Shown piece after piece: positions 41,068-48,995 of a DNA stretch of 64,000 nt. Under the pieces are notes generated by a model, which did no database searches, was not told the origin of the DNA, and saw only the letters and a program-made list of their open reading frames with translations. The stretch's first letter is position 1, and each line of letters starts with the position of its first letter. The translations under genes were made by a program, and so were the position numbers. The DNA comes from Umezawaea tangerina (lineage in GTDB: Bacteria; Actinomycetota; Actinomycetes; Mycobacteriales; Pseudonocardiaceae). The stretch covers positions 1 through 64,000 of the forward strand of contig NZ_PVTF01000003.1 in the NCBI RefSeq assembly GCF_003002815.1, given 5' to 3'.

Positions 41068-41916
41068 ATGGTGGAGGAGCAGAGCCCGTCCAGCTACAAG
41101 GGCCAGTTGGGCATGGAGTTGAAGCGGCTCCGTGAGGCTGCCGGGCTCGACTTCGAGGACGCCGCTCGCGTGCTGGGCTGCTCGGTCTCCAAGATCAGGA
41201 CCATCGAGCGCGGACAAGTGTCGGTGAGGCCGACCGAGCTGCGCCCCCTGCTCGACGAGTACCGGGTGGGTCCCGCCGAGCGCGCCGACCTGGAGCACCT
41301 GGCCGAGCAGTCCCGGCGCCGCCGCCCGCGTACGCCGTGGGGTTCCGCCGTGCCGGACCGCCTACGACGGTTCTTCAACGCCGAGGAGACGGCGGCCGTC
41401 ATCCGCGCCTACCAGCCGAACCTCTTGCATGGCCTGGTGCAGACCGAGGGCTACGCGCGGGCGGTGATCGAGACCAACTCGTCCGTGCCGCGTGGCGACG
41501 TCGACCGGTTGGTGCAGGCCCGTCTGGCTCGTCAGGCCCGGCTCACCTCGGAGCGCCCGCCGGAACTTCACCTGGTGGTCGACGAGCATGTGCTCCGGGC
41601 GCCGGTCGGCGGAGCGAAGGTGATGCGCGAACAGCTCCGTCATCTGGCCGCGCTGGCACGCCGCGGAGAGGTGCGGGTGCGCGTCATCCCGACCGGGGTC
41701 GGCGTTCACCCCGGCACATCGAGCCCTTCGTTCATGGTGCTCTCGCCGCCGAGCCGACCGAACATCGTCTACGTCGAGACGCTCACCGACGGCCTGTTCG
41801 TGGATGAGCAGGAGAGGCTTGCCCGGTACGAGACGGTCATGGTCGAGATGCAGGCGCTCGCGCTCTCGGAGGCGGACTCGCTCCTGCTGGTGGATACGGT
41901 TGCAGCGGCATTGTGA
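41068..41916 (+). CDS. XRE-family regulator with DUF5753
   Basis: The 282-aa protein has an N-terminal XRE HTH (about 13-70: [40 protein letters not shown]) and a C-terminal DUF5753 domain (about 100-280: FFNAEETAAVIRAYQPNLLH, GLVQTEGYARAVI, LHLVVDEHVLRAPVGG, VRVIPTGVGVHPGTSSPSFM, YVETLTDGLFVDE). Such proteins form paired systems with the following DUF397 gene and are very numerous in actinomycetes. They are proposed to be toxin-antitoxin-like or developmental switches. Here the pair is element-borne. Confidence 0.88.
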   Translation: MVEEQSPSSYKGQLGMELKRLREAAGLDFEDAARVLGCSVSKIRTIERGQVSVRPTELRPLLDEYRVGPAERADLEHLAEQSRRRRPRTPWGSAVPDRLRRFFNAEETAAVIRAYQPNLLHGLVQTEGYARAVIETNSSVPRGDVDRLVQARLARQARLTSERPPELHLVVDEHVLRAPVGGAKVMREQLRHLAALARRGEVRVRVIPTGVGVHPGTSSPSFMVLSPPSRPNIVYVETLTDGLFVDEQERLARYETVMVEMQALALSEADSLLLVDTVAAAL

Positions 41917-41936
41917 CTGCAACCAAGGAGCGAACC

Positions 41937-42137
41937 ATGATCGATCGCGAGGGGGCGAGATGGAGAAAGTCCAGCCGGTCAGGCGGGGCTTCGGGTAGCT
42001 GCGTCGAGGTGGCGTGGAACGGTCAGGGCCGGGCGTTCAGGGACTCGAAGAACCCTGCCTCCGGTGAGCTGACGTTCGACGACGACACCGCTCGGCGGTT
42101 CCTCGCCGCGGTGAAGGCTGGCCAGCTCAACGGCTGA
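41937..42137 (+). CDS. DUF397 protein
   Basis: The 66-aa protein carries the DUF397 signature WRKSSRSGGASGSCVEVAW, RAFRDSKNPASGELTFDD and a terminal AVKAG helix. AAGGAG lies just upstream of the ATG; a longer GTG start overlapping the DUF5753 stop is less supported. It is the partner of the preceding XRE-DUF5753 gene. Confidence 0.88.
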   Translation: MIDREGARWRKSSRSGGASGSCVEVAWNGQGRAFRDSKNPASGELTFDDDTARRFLAAVKAGQLNG

Positions 42138-42223
42138 CCGCAGCTCGAGGCGGCCCCGGCGCGCACTGCGTCGGGGCCGTTCTGCTGCTCTCGACGTGAC
42201 ACGGGGGACGCACCGTTGCGGAC

Positions 42224-42553
42224 GTGAACAGCACTGAGCTACCGGACGGCCCCGAACGCGAGGCGCACTTCAAGGTCGAGGCCGCGCGAAGGGCTGGTGT
42301 CAGCCTCGACGCCGTCCACGCCATGTCCCCTGTGGACATTCAGGTGAGCACGATCCTCTTCAACGCCGTCGGCGCGCTCCGCAACCTCTCCATCGAGGCG
42401 ACCCAGGCGGGCGAGGAGCCCGACCTCGTCATTCCCCAGACCATCGACCAGCTCAACGCGATGAACCCGATCTACGTGCACGAGCAGGTCCACCAGGCCG
42501 CTGCGAGCCTCTTGGGTCCGCAGCCGCCGACCACAGGGCAGAACGACGGCTGA
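42224..42553 (+). CDS. Hypothetical protein (109 aa)
   Basis: A mostly helical protein with SLDAVHAMSPVDIQVSTILF and QTIDQLNAMNPIYVHEQVHQ. The phrase VHAMSPxDI recurs in the XRE protein at 31476-32045, pointing to shared ancestry or a shared partner. No domain is recognised. Confidence 0.55.
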   Translation: MNSTELPDGPEREAHFKVEAARRAGVSLDAVHAMSPVDIQVSTILFNAVGALRNLSIEATQAGEEPDLVIPQTIDQLNAMNPIYVHEQVHQAAASLLGPQPPTTGQNDG

Positions 42554-42670
42554 CGCGGCGCGCTCACTTCGCGACCACAGGCGCGTCACGCGCTGGTCAA
42601 TGCCCTGGAATCTGTTGCGATATCAGAAGGTTTGCCCTTGCGAGTGACACGCGCCGCTGATCGTTAGCCC

Positions 42671-45610
42671 GTGTCGACCACGACCGGCCACATCAAGGCC
42701 ATCATCACTGCGGACAACGCGCAGTACATGGCCAAGAGCCGGGAGACCCGGACCGACGCCAAGACCCTCAAGGCCGACGTCGAGCGGCAGAAGCCGAAGA
42801 TCGACGCGGACGAGAAGCCGTTCGTCGCCGCGATCGCCCGCGCCGAAGCCGCCCAGGCCGGGCTGACCGACAAGCTGAAGAAGACCGTCGCCGACCTCCA
42901 GGTCCAGGTCTCGAAGGCCGGTGACGCCGAAGCCAACGCGCTCGGCCGGGTCAGGGTCGCCCAGGCCCAACTCGACGCGGTCCGGGACCAGGCCAACGCC
43001 CCGGCCGAGCGGCTGGCCGCCGCCGACGAGCGCCTCGCCGCGGCCCAGCGCGCTCTCGCGCAGGCGCAGCAGCGCACCATCACGGTCACCCAGCGCCACG
43101 CCGACGCGAACGACAAGCTCGCGGCCGCTACTGCCGCGGCCGCCGACGCCACCGAGGAATCGGTCGAGGTCAACAAGAAGGCCGCCGACTCCCACGACAA
43201 GGCCGCCAAGTCGGCCGGTGACCACGCGAAGACGATCGCGAAGGTCGCGGGCGCGATGCTGGGCGCCAACGCGGCGATGCTGGTGGGTGCGGTTGCCGCC
43301 GGCGCTGCGGTCGGGGTGTTGCCGGTGGTGGCGGTCGCCGCGGCGGCGGTGCTGCTGTCGTCGAACGCGAAGGTCCGCGACTCCTACGCAGACCTCGCTG
43401 ACGGGGTGGTGACCGAGGCGCGGGCGATGGCGGCCCCGCTCGAGGACGACTTGGTGCGGGCCTCGGACGATCTGGCGGCGTCGTGGAAGCGACTTCGCCC
43501 GGAGATGTCCTCGATCTTCAAGGACTCCCAGCCTGCGGTGCGCGAGCTCACCCGCGGGGTGACCGAGTTCGCGGAGAACGCCGTGCCGGGCATGGCCACC
43601 GCGGTGTCCCGTTCCGAGCCGGTGATGGTCGGCTGGCGCAAGTTCCTGTCCGATACCGGCCAGGGCTTCGGCGACTTCTTCCGCAACGTCTCCACGGACA
43701 CGGAGTCGACGGGCCGGAACCTGGCGGCGTTCGGCGACATCCTGCGCTCCACCCTGGGTGGGGTCGGCACCCTGCTCCAGACGATCAGCTCGAATTTCGC
43801 CCCGTACGCGGACGACTTCGCCCGCGTCTGGGAGAAGATCATTAGCGTCGTCACGAAGTTCACCTCTGGTGCGCTCCCGCCGCTGATGTCGTCGCTCGGG
43901 GTGGCGCTGGACGTGCTGGGCGCGGTGCTCGGCGTGGTCGAGCCGATCGCGGACGAGCTCGGCACGCTGACCGGGGTGGTGTTGTCGGCGGCGGCCGCGT
44001 GGAAGGTGTACACGGCCGCGATCGCGCTGGTGTCGAAGATCCCGCTCACGAGCGCGCTGACCACATCGGCGGCGGCCGCGGCTCCAGCGGGCGGGATCCT
44101 GTCCCGGCTTGGGCTGGGCGCGGGCGCGGCGGCTGCGGGCACGGGTGCGCTCGCGGGCGCGACGTCGGCGCTGGGCATCAGCCTGGCCGCGACGGGCCTG
44201 ATCATGGGCGCGTACCTGTTCGAGCAGCAGAAGGTCGACCAGTTCGCGGACGAGTTCGTGATGGGCATCACCAAGGGTGGTGAAGCCGCGCAGAACGTGA
44301 TGGACAAGTACAAGAACTTGTCGGCCAGCATCGCGGACCTGACGGCGAAGCGGGACGCGTGGAACGCCACCGACGAGGCGAAGCAGCTCGGCGGCGACGA
44401 CGCCATCGGCGGCCGCATGAACGACGAGATCCATGCGATGCAGGAGAACGTCGACGCCGCGAAGAAGGCGTGGGACGACTACCTCGCGTCCGTAGGCCCT
44501 GTGGAAGCCGCACAGGGCCGACTGAACCTCGCGATCGCCCAGTACGGCAAGGACAGTCCGCAAGCGACTGCTGCCGCCGAGGCCTACCGGGGGGCGGTGG
44601 CCAAGCAGGAGGCTGCGTCCCGTGACGCCGCAGACGCGGTGAAGACGCACACCGACCGCATGGCCGAGAACCTGGCCATGACGCGGCAGGCCGCAGGCGC
44701 GAGCCTGGACTACGACGCCGCGCTGCTCGGCCTGGAGACGGCGCAGAAGAACCTGAACGACGCGGTCGCCCAGCACGGCCCGACGTCGCTGGAGGCCCGC
44801 ACGGCGGACAACGCCTACCAACAGCAGCTCTTGGCGACGGTGGACGCGATCGGCGAGAAGGTCGCGGCCGAGAACGCTCACAAGTCCGCGGCCGAGATCA
44901 CCACCCTCGTGACCCAGGCCGAGTACGCCGAGATCCTGCGACTGGCCGGGGCCGCGGGGGACAACGCCCCGGCCGCGCTCCAGAAGATGATCAGCAGCAT
45001 GGACGGCGCTGCGCTGGCGGCGATGGGCGTGACGGTGAAGGTCGACGAGACCGGCCAGGCGATCCTCACGATGCCCGACGGCAAGCAGATCAAGATCGAC
45101 GGCGACAACGCCGCGGCGATGCGCGCCATCCAGGAGGTCAACGACAAGGCGGTCTTCGACAAGACGCTCTACATCAACGCGGTGGACCGGGCGTCCTCGA
45201 AGATCGCCGCGAGCAACGGCGTCGGCGGCATGAACGACGGCGGTTGGGTTCCAGGCAACGGCCCCGACAAGGACGACCGGATGGTGCCGCTGACGTCTCG
45301 TGAGTTCGTGGTCAACCGGCGCGCCGCGGCGAAGTGGGGGCCGTTCCTAGAGCAGATCAACTCGGCGAACGGCGGCGACGTGAAGATGCCGGACTCGGGT
45401 CTGCCGGACGCGGCTGCTCTCGCCCTGTTCGGGGCTCAGGTGCCAGCTACTCGCATGCCGGTGGACTCGACGTCTTCGCGTAGCAGCAACAACGCCACGA
45501 CCCCGGTGCAGCCGAGGGTCTACAACATCACCTTGAACTCGATGAGAACGCTGCCGTCTCCGCAGGAGTTGAGGAACGTGCTCCGGGACTTGGAGATGAT
45601 GTACGGCTGA
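42671..45610 (+). CDS. Phage tail tape-measure-like protein (979 aa)
   Basis: The protein has a long coiled-coil N-terminal half rich in Ala/Lys/Glu (about 35-185). Hydrophobic segments follow at about 190-235 (MLGANAAMLVGAVAAGAAVG) and 430-530. A second helical region comes next, then the tape-measure C-terminal motif GGWVPGNGPDKDDRMVPLTS with SREFVVNRRAAAKWG (about 855-890). This motif is common in tail length-determining proteins of actinophages. The start is a GTG without a clear ribosome site. No other tail gene is nearby, so it may be a captured or repurposed module; a role in conjugation or toxin delivery is speculative. Confidence 0.75.
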   Translation: MSTTTGHIKAIITADNAQYMAKSRETRTDAKTLKADVERQKPKIDADEKPFVAAIARAEAAQAGLTDKLKKTVADLQVQVSKAGDAEANALGRVRVAQAQLDAVRDQANAPAERLAAADERLAAAQRALAQAQQRTITVTQRHADANDKLAAATAAAADATEESVEVNKKAADSHDKAAKSAGDHAKTIAKVAGAMLGANAAMLVGAVAAGAAVGVLPVVAVAAAAVLLSSNAKVRDSYADLADGVVTEARAMAAPLEDDLVRASDDLAASWKRLRPEMSSIFKDSQPAVRELTRGVTEFAENAVPGMATAVSRSEPVMVGWRKFLSDTGQGFGDFFRNVSTDTESTGRNLAAFGDILRSTLGGVGTLLQTISSNFAPYADDFARVWEKIISVVTKFTSGALPPLMSSLGVALDVLGAVLGVVEPIADELGTLTGVVLSAAAAWKVYTAAIALVSKIPLTSALTTSAAAAAPAGGILSRLGLGAGAAAAGTGALAGATSALGISLAATGLIMGAYLFEQQKVDQFADEFVMGITKGGEAAQNVMDKYKNLSASIADLTAKRDAWNATDEAKQLGGDDAIGGRMNDEIHAMQENVDAAKKAWDDYLASVGPVEAAQGRLNLAIAQYGKDSPQATAAAEAYRGAVAKQEAASRDAADAVKTHTDRMAENLAMTRQAAGASLDYDAALLGLETAQKNLNDAVAQHGPTSLEARTADNAYQQQLLATVDAIGEKVAAENAHKSAAEITTLVTQAEYAEILRLAGAAGDNAPAALQKMISSMDGAALAAMGVTVKVDETGQAILTMPDGKQIKIDGDNAAAMRAIQEVNDKAVFDKTLYINAVDRASSKIAASNGVGGMNDGGWVPGNGPDKDDRMVPLTSREFVVNRRAAAKWGPFLEQINSANGGDVKMPDSGLPDAAALALFGAQVPATRMPVDSTSSRSSNNATTPVQPRVYNITLNSMRTLPSPQELRNVLRDLEMMYG

Positions 45611-45663
45611 CGGTCCGGCCAGCTAGTAGCCCTGCCCTGACTCCCGCCGAACTGGAGGAGCCG

Positions 45664-46260
45664 TTGACCGCCCTCGTCGACCCCCCGCGCTCCGTGCACT
45701 ACCTCGACGCGGGCAGTGCCGAACGCATCCCGCGCGAAGTCCCCGACTGGCACGAACGCGGTGCCTGCCGGGCGTTCCCCGAACTGGACCGGCGCGAGGT
45801 CATCGACGCGTCCGGTCGAGTGCTCCAGCCCGCGTTCAACGCCTGGCACGACGCCAGACCAGGCACTGCTGCTGACCTCGCCGCGCGCGTCATCTGCGCG
45901 GGCTGTCCGGTCCGGCTGGCCTGCGCGATCGGCGCCCTAGAGCGCGGCGAGCGCTGGGGCATCTGGGGCGGCCTGGACTACGCCGATCGCAAGGACGTCG
46001 CCGCGGCGTTCGGCTTCCCGCGGCCCGGTGACCCGCCCGAGCACGGCACGAACTCGCGCCGGGTGAAGTGGGGGTGCGTGTGCGTCGACTGCAAGGCCGC
46101 GCACGCCCTGTACGAGGCCGAGCGCCGCGCCAGTTCCCGAGCGCGGCGCGGTGCCGCGCTGCTCGTGGTCGCAGACCCGCCCGAGCAGGCTCTCAGCATC
46201 GGGCTTGACCTGAACACGTACCGGCGCCGGACACGTCGGCGTGCTGGGCGCCGCCGCTAG
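45664..46260 (+). CDS. WhiB-family iron-sulfur regulator with C-terminal extension
   Basis: The 198-aa protein has the four WhiB cysteines: C35, then C78, C81 and C87 in VICAGCPVRLACAIGALERG, followed by the turn WGIWGGLDY. It should bind a [4Fe-4S] cluster and interact with a sigma factor. An unusual C-terminal half (about 120-198) holds another CVCVDC motif (GCVCVDCKAAHALYEAERR) and a basic tail. The TTG start has GGAGG upstream. It is the gene after the tape-measure-like protein, as WhiB genes also occur in actinophages. Confidence 0.87.
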   Translation: MTALVDPPRSVHYLDAGSAERIPREVPDWHERGACRAFPELDRREVIDASGRVLQPAFNAWHDARPGTAADLAARVICAGCPVRLACAIGALERGERWGIWGGLDYADRKDVAAAFGFPRPGDPPEHGTNSRRVKWGCVCVDCKAAHALYEAERRASSRARRGAALLVVADPPEQALSIGLDLNTYRRRTRRRAGRRR

Positions 46261-46420
46261 CCTGCGCTGCGCCTGAACCTACGCGGACACCAACCACCGG
46301 TACTACCGACGACAGGGTCGCCAGCGCTGAGCGTGACCGGGAACGTCGGGGGTGCATGCTTTGCTCTTGGGACCAACTAGCGCCACCCCGCGGTGCTGGT
46401 CATCCCACAGGAGTAACCGC

Positions 46421-46657
46421 ATGTTCAAGATCACTGTTGACACGAGCGGCCTCGACGACGTCTTTGATCAGATCGCACAGCAGATCAGGTCCGCGCTTGA
46501 GCCTGTTGCTCGCGACTATGCCGGCAAGCCGATCGACGAGGTGAGGCCCGCGGTCGCTGCGGCTCTCGCTGGTGCGGGTGTGTCCGGCGAGGATGCCGTG
46601 GAACAGGTCACCGCGTCCATCAGCGCTGGCGAGGACGTGAGGATCAACCTCAGCTGA
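46421..46657 (+). CDS. Small hypothetical protein (78 aa)
   Basis: MFKITVDTSGLDDVFDQIAQ continues QIRSALEPVARDYAGKPIDE and a helix with ASISAGEDVRINLS. CAGGAG lies 8 nt upstream of the ATG. No domain is recognised. Confidence 0.65.
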   Translation: MFKITVDTSGLDDVFDQIAQQIRSALEPVARDYAGKPIDEVRPAVAAALAGAGVSGEDAVEQVTASISAGEDVRINLS

Positions 46658-46737
46658 GCACGGCTAGACCGGCCCCCGCTTGGTTAGGGCGGGGGCCGGT
46701 CGCAGTTCCCCTAGGTGGAGCCGTCTCCTGGTGCCGG

Positions 46738-47406
46738 TCACGCCGTCTGGCGCGACCCGTTCTTGTTCGCCTGCTCGGCGAGGTCGGCCGCGGCGAGCAG
46801 CTGCGCGGCCAGCGCGCGGGCGCCCGCGGGGGTCAGTTCCTGCGGGTCCTGGGCGCGACCGCCGATCAGGTGGCCGACCGCGACGACCGCGGGGGTGGTG
46901 CCGAGCGCGTCTTGGAAGCGGTCCACGGACACGCTCAGCCTCTCGTCGCGGCCCACGATGCCGTGCAGGTCGACAGCGCCCACGGTGGTGCGGCACACGT
47001 CGCCGACGGCGCTGTGGCTGTGGCTGTACTCGCAACCGGGCAGGCACGCGGCGGTGCCGGCGCTCGGCTGCACGAGGCGTAGGTTCGCCCGCGGGGTCTC
47101 GTGCGGCTTGTTCGGCACGGTCACGGGTGCGGGCGCCGGGCGGACCTCGGCGACCTCGCTGCGGACCACGGCGAGCTGCGGGCGCTGGGGGCTGAGCGCG
47201 GCCATGCCCTGCGCGATGATGTCGAGCAGGCCGCCCTCGTCGTCGAGCTGACTCTCGGCGACGACCACGGAGCCGCGCTCCAGGTCGACGTAGGCGGGGA
47301 CGTCGTTCAGGTTGCGGTCGACGATGATCGTGATGGACTCTCGGCTGTTGAGAGCCGTGGACCAAATCGGCTGGCGACGTGCGTGCGGCGGTACGCTGGA
47401 CCTCAC
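46738..47406 (-). CDS. DUF6907-like protein (222 aa)
   Basis: The protein has an N-terminal region with SRESITIIVDRNLNDVPAYV and a C-terminal domain with the segment CLPGCEYSHSHSAVGDVCRT (two or three cysteines and histidines), the middle AVDLHGIVGRDERLSVSVDR and the end ELTPAGARALAAQLLAAADL. This order (zinc-like C-x-x-C/H, short strand block, LTPxxARxLA helix) resembles the DUF6907 proteins common in streptomycetes. The GTG start has AAGGAGG 8 nt upstream. Confidence 0.68.
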   Translation of the reverse strand: MRSSVPPHARRQPIWSTALNSRESITIIVDRNLNDVPAYVDLERGSVVVAESQLDDEGGLLDIIAQGMAALSPQRPQLAVVRSEVAEVRPAPAPVTVPNKPHETPRANLRLVQPSAGTAACLPGCEYSHSHSAVGDVCRTTVGAVDLHGIVGRDERLSVSVDRFQDALGTTPAVVAVGHLIGGRAQDPQELTPAGARALAAQLLAAADLAEQANKNGSRQTA

Positions 47407-47492
47407 GGCCAACACCTCCTTGAGGGTGGTTGGTCTAGGCCCTCGGCGGTGGTAGGACACCGTTCGGGGGCCGCTTTGCGGTTGGGGGAAGG

Positions 47493-47858
47493 TCAGGCAG
47501 CGGCGAGGATCGTCGCGGCGATGCGGTGGTAGCAGGCGTGCTTGGCCTTGAGGCCAGCGGCGCAGTTGCAGGCCTGCGGGGCGGTCAGGTAGGTGCTGGC
47601 ACCGTCGGTGGACACCACCCGGAAGACCCTGCGGGCGCGGATGGCGACGATGCCGCCGTCGGCGATCAGCTCCTCGGCCTTCGCGACTTGGGCGGGCTTG
47701 AAGGTGGCGACCGCGGCGGTCTTCGCGGCGGCGGCGATCTTGGCCTTGCAGGTGCGGCCGTAGCCGTCGGTGATGGACTTCGCCGAGGTGAGCTTGCGGC
47801 CGCAGCGGGTGCACTTGGCGGTGGCGGTGGCGGCGGGGGCTGCGGTGTCGGTGTCCAT
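47493..47858 (-). CDS. Zinc-finger protein with DUF6011-like and SWIM-like motifs
   Basis: The 121-aa protein has a first zinc-binding part KCTRCGRKLTSAKSITDGYG followed by RTCKAKI, typical of DUF6011. Near the C-terminus it has CNCAAGLKAKHACYHRIAA, similar to SWIM fingers (CxC...CxH). A -35/-10 pair (TTGCGT, 17 bp, TAAGGT) ends 7 nt before the ATG, so it is likely leaderless. It is divergent from the Phd-like antitoxin gene. Confidence 0.75.
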   Translation of the reverse strand: MDTDTAAPAATATAKCTRCGRKLTSAKSITDGYGRTCKAKIAAAAKTAAVATFKPAQVAKAEELIADGGIVAIRARRVFRVVSTDGASTYLTAPQACNCAAGLKAKHACYHRIAATILAAA

Positions 47859-47867
47859 GTGGAGAAC

Positions 47868-47920
47868 CTTACAGAACTTACAGACTTGACGCAATGGACA
47901 GTCTGTAAGAACCTTACAAA
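47868..47920. promoter_or_regulatory. CTTACA operator cluster between two divergent genes
   Basis: Four CTTACA(G/A)A units occur at 47868, 47877, 47900-47909 (inverted) and 47913. The pair at 47877-47886 and 47900-47909 forms a perfect 10-bp inverted repeat. The likely ligand is the Phd/YefM-type antitoxin encoded alongside. Confidence 0.72.
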
Positions 47921-47921
47921 C

Positions 47922-48128
47922 ATGACGGGACCCCACTCCAGCCTCAGCATCCAAGACTTCCGGACGAAACTCGCCGACAACATCGCCCAGGTTCAGTACG
48001 CCGACGCCCACATCGAGGTCACCAAGCACGGCAAGCCGGTCGCCCACGTCGTCAGCCCCGAATGGTTCGAGCGAGCCCAGGCCGCCCTTGCCGCTGCTCC
48101 ACAGGACGCGCCGGCCCCCCAGGAGTGA
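47922..48128 (+). CDS. Phd/YefM-type antitoxin
   Basis: The 68-aa protein has the Phd fold signature: SLSIQDFRTKLADNIAQVQY, then IEVTKHGKPVAHVVSPEWFE, with a helical tail that usually wraps the toxin. No Doc or YoeB gene follows; the next gene overlaps as GTGA and encodes an XRE-like protein. The operator cluster upstream fits autoregulation. Confidence 0.85.
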   Translation: MTGPHSSLSIQDFRTKLADNIAQVQYADAHIEVTKHGKPVAHVVSPEWFERAQAALAAAPQDAPAPQE

Positions 48129-48442
48129 GCGCGACCCCGGTATCCGGCTGGTGGCCCTTCGTACGCGACCAGCTCGACCAGAAGAACTGGAACGGCGCCG
48201 ACTTCCAGCGCGCCAGTGGCATCAGCCGATCGCGCCTTGTCAGCTGGGAGGACGGCGCGGCACCGACTCTCGACCTGATCCGGACAACCGCCGACGCCTT
48301 CGAGGTGCCCGTGGTGACGGCCTACGTCGCCGCGGGCTTGCTCACCGCGGCAGACCTCGAGGTGCCCGCGCCTCTGCCAGTCGACCTCACGGCGGTTGGC
48401 CACGGGGCGCTGCTGCGCGAACTCGAACGGCGGCTTACGTAG
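48125..48442 (+). CDS. XRE-like regulator coupled to the Phd-like gene
   Basis: The 105-aa protein has a HTH with RQQ-less but clear pattern WNGADFQRASGISRSRLVSW, EDGAAPTLDLIRTTADAFEV, and a hydrophobic middle. It is translationally coupled to the antitoxin gene (GTGA). It may replace the toxin in an orphan regulatory pair or be a regulator of the element's right end. A terminator follows at 48463-48497. Confidence 0.72.
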   Translation: MSATPVSGWWPFVRDQLDQKNWNGADFQRASGISRSRLVSWEDGAAPTLDLIRTTADAFEVPVVTAYVAAGLLTAADLEVPAPLPVDLTAVGHGALLRELERRLT

Positions 48443-48645
48443 CGCCGCCACCTCACCAATGCGAGCGCCCCCCGGCCGGGTTGGCTGGGGGGCGCTCATG
48501 TTCGGGATGGGGGACCGAGGGGAGCCCGCCGGTTCCACTTGAGGGGATCGGCGGGCGACAGGTTACGACAGCCTGTTAACGCCTCTACCAGCGCAAACGG
48601 TTAGCTCTGATCCTTTCCGTCGGTTTCCGACGGGAAACCACGGGC
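48443..48645. other. Right end of the element, gene-free
   Basis: This stretch contains a hairpin with GAGCGCCCCCC / GGGGGGCGCTC (48463-48473 and 48487-48497). At 48601-48645 lies the sequence that would encode the last 14 residues and stop of the integrase in the excised circle. No other gene is supported. Confidence 0.6.
48463..48497 (+). terminator. Terminator near the right end of the element
   Basis: Perfect 11-bp arms with a 13-nt loop, 20 bp after the XRE-like gene. Confidence 0.7.
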
Positions 48646-48690
48646 ACTTTTAATCCGCGGGTTCGGGGTTCGATCCCCCGGCGGCCCACC
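48646..48690. repeat. attR core (45 bp)
   Basis: Identical to 25872-25916. It is the original 3' half of the tRNA gene left behind by integration and is no longer attached to a 5' half. Confidence 0.92.
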
Positions 48691-48715
48691 GGAGTTGTGG
48701 CAGTGCCACCCCACG

Positions 48716-48751
48716 GGGGCGGAAACCGGATGACGGTTTCCGCCCCTTTTT
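48716..48751 (+). terminator. Displaced terminator of the tRNA-Lys gene
   Basis: Arms GGGGCGGAAACC and GGTTTCCGCCCC with a 7-nt loop are followed by TTTTT, a textbook intrinsic terminator. It lies 26 bp past attR, where the tRNA would have ended before integration. Confidence 0.85.
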
Positions 48752-48995
48752 GGTTTGCCGGATTTCGGTGGTGGGTAAAAGGGCAGAGCAGATTTGTGCA
48801 AGCGGTACGGGCATTCGAGACGCCCGAGCGGTTTTGCTTATGCACTTGCGGGTCGTTGAGCTGCGTAAACGTCTGAACGACGAATTACACCCCAAGAGGT
48901 TGTGCGGTGTGGTCCACATCACTTCCAGGCATCCTGGCGGGGGTCTTGGACATCCTCTAAGCACAAGTTCGAAGTGATGCCAAAGGGGAGAAGCA
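48752..48995. other. Upstream region of the DUF4232 gene
   Basis: These 244 bp are noticeably less GC-rich than the rest and must hold the promoter of the lipoprotein gene. I see no supported coding frame. Confidence 0.5.

Larger units (their letters stand above)
25872..48690. mobile_element. AICE-like integrative conjugative element in tRNA-Lys
   Basis: Identical 45-bp att cores bound a segment whose excised circle would be about 22,774 bp. The module order is integrase, repressor and excisionase at the left end, an initiator with DnaB, then a leftward operon ending in a TraB/FtsK-type double-strand DNA translocase with SpdB-like membrane proteins. These are the parts of actinomycete integrative and conjugative elements. 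No relaxase and no phage head genes were seen. Replication by an O-like initiator and DnaB is closer to phages than to RepSA or RepAM elements. Host interactions such as a WhiB protein and antitoxin-like genes occupy the right third. Confidence 0.88.

Noticed and set aside
25872-48690. Element considered a prophage because of DnaB, tape-measure-like and WhiB genes
   Set aside because: No capsid, portal, terminase or lysis genes are recognisable, while a TraB-type translocase and a SpdB-like protein indicate conjugation.
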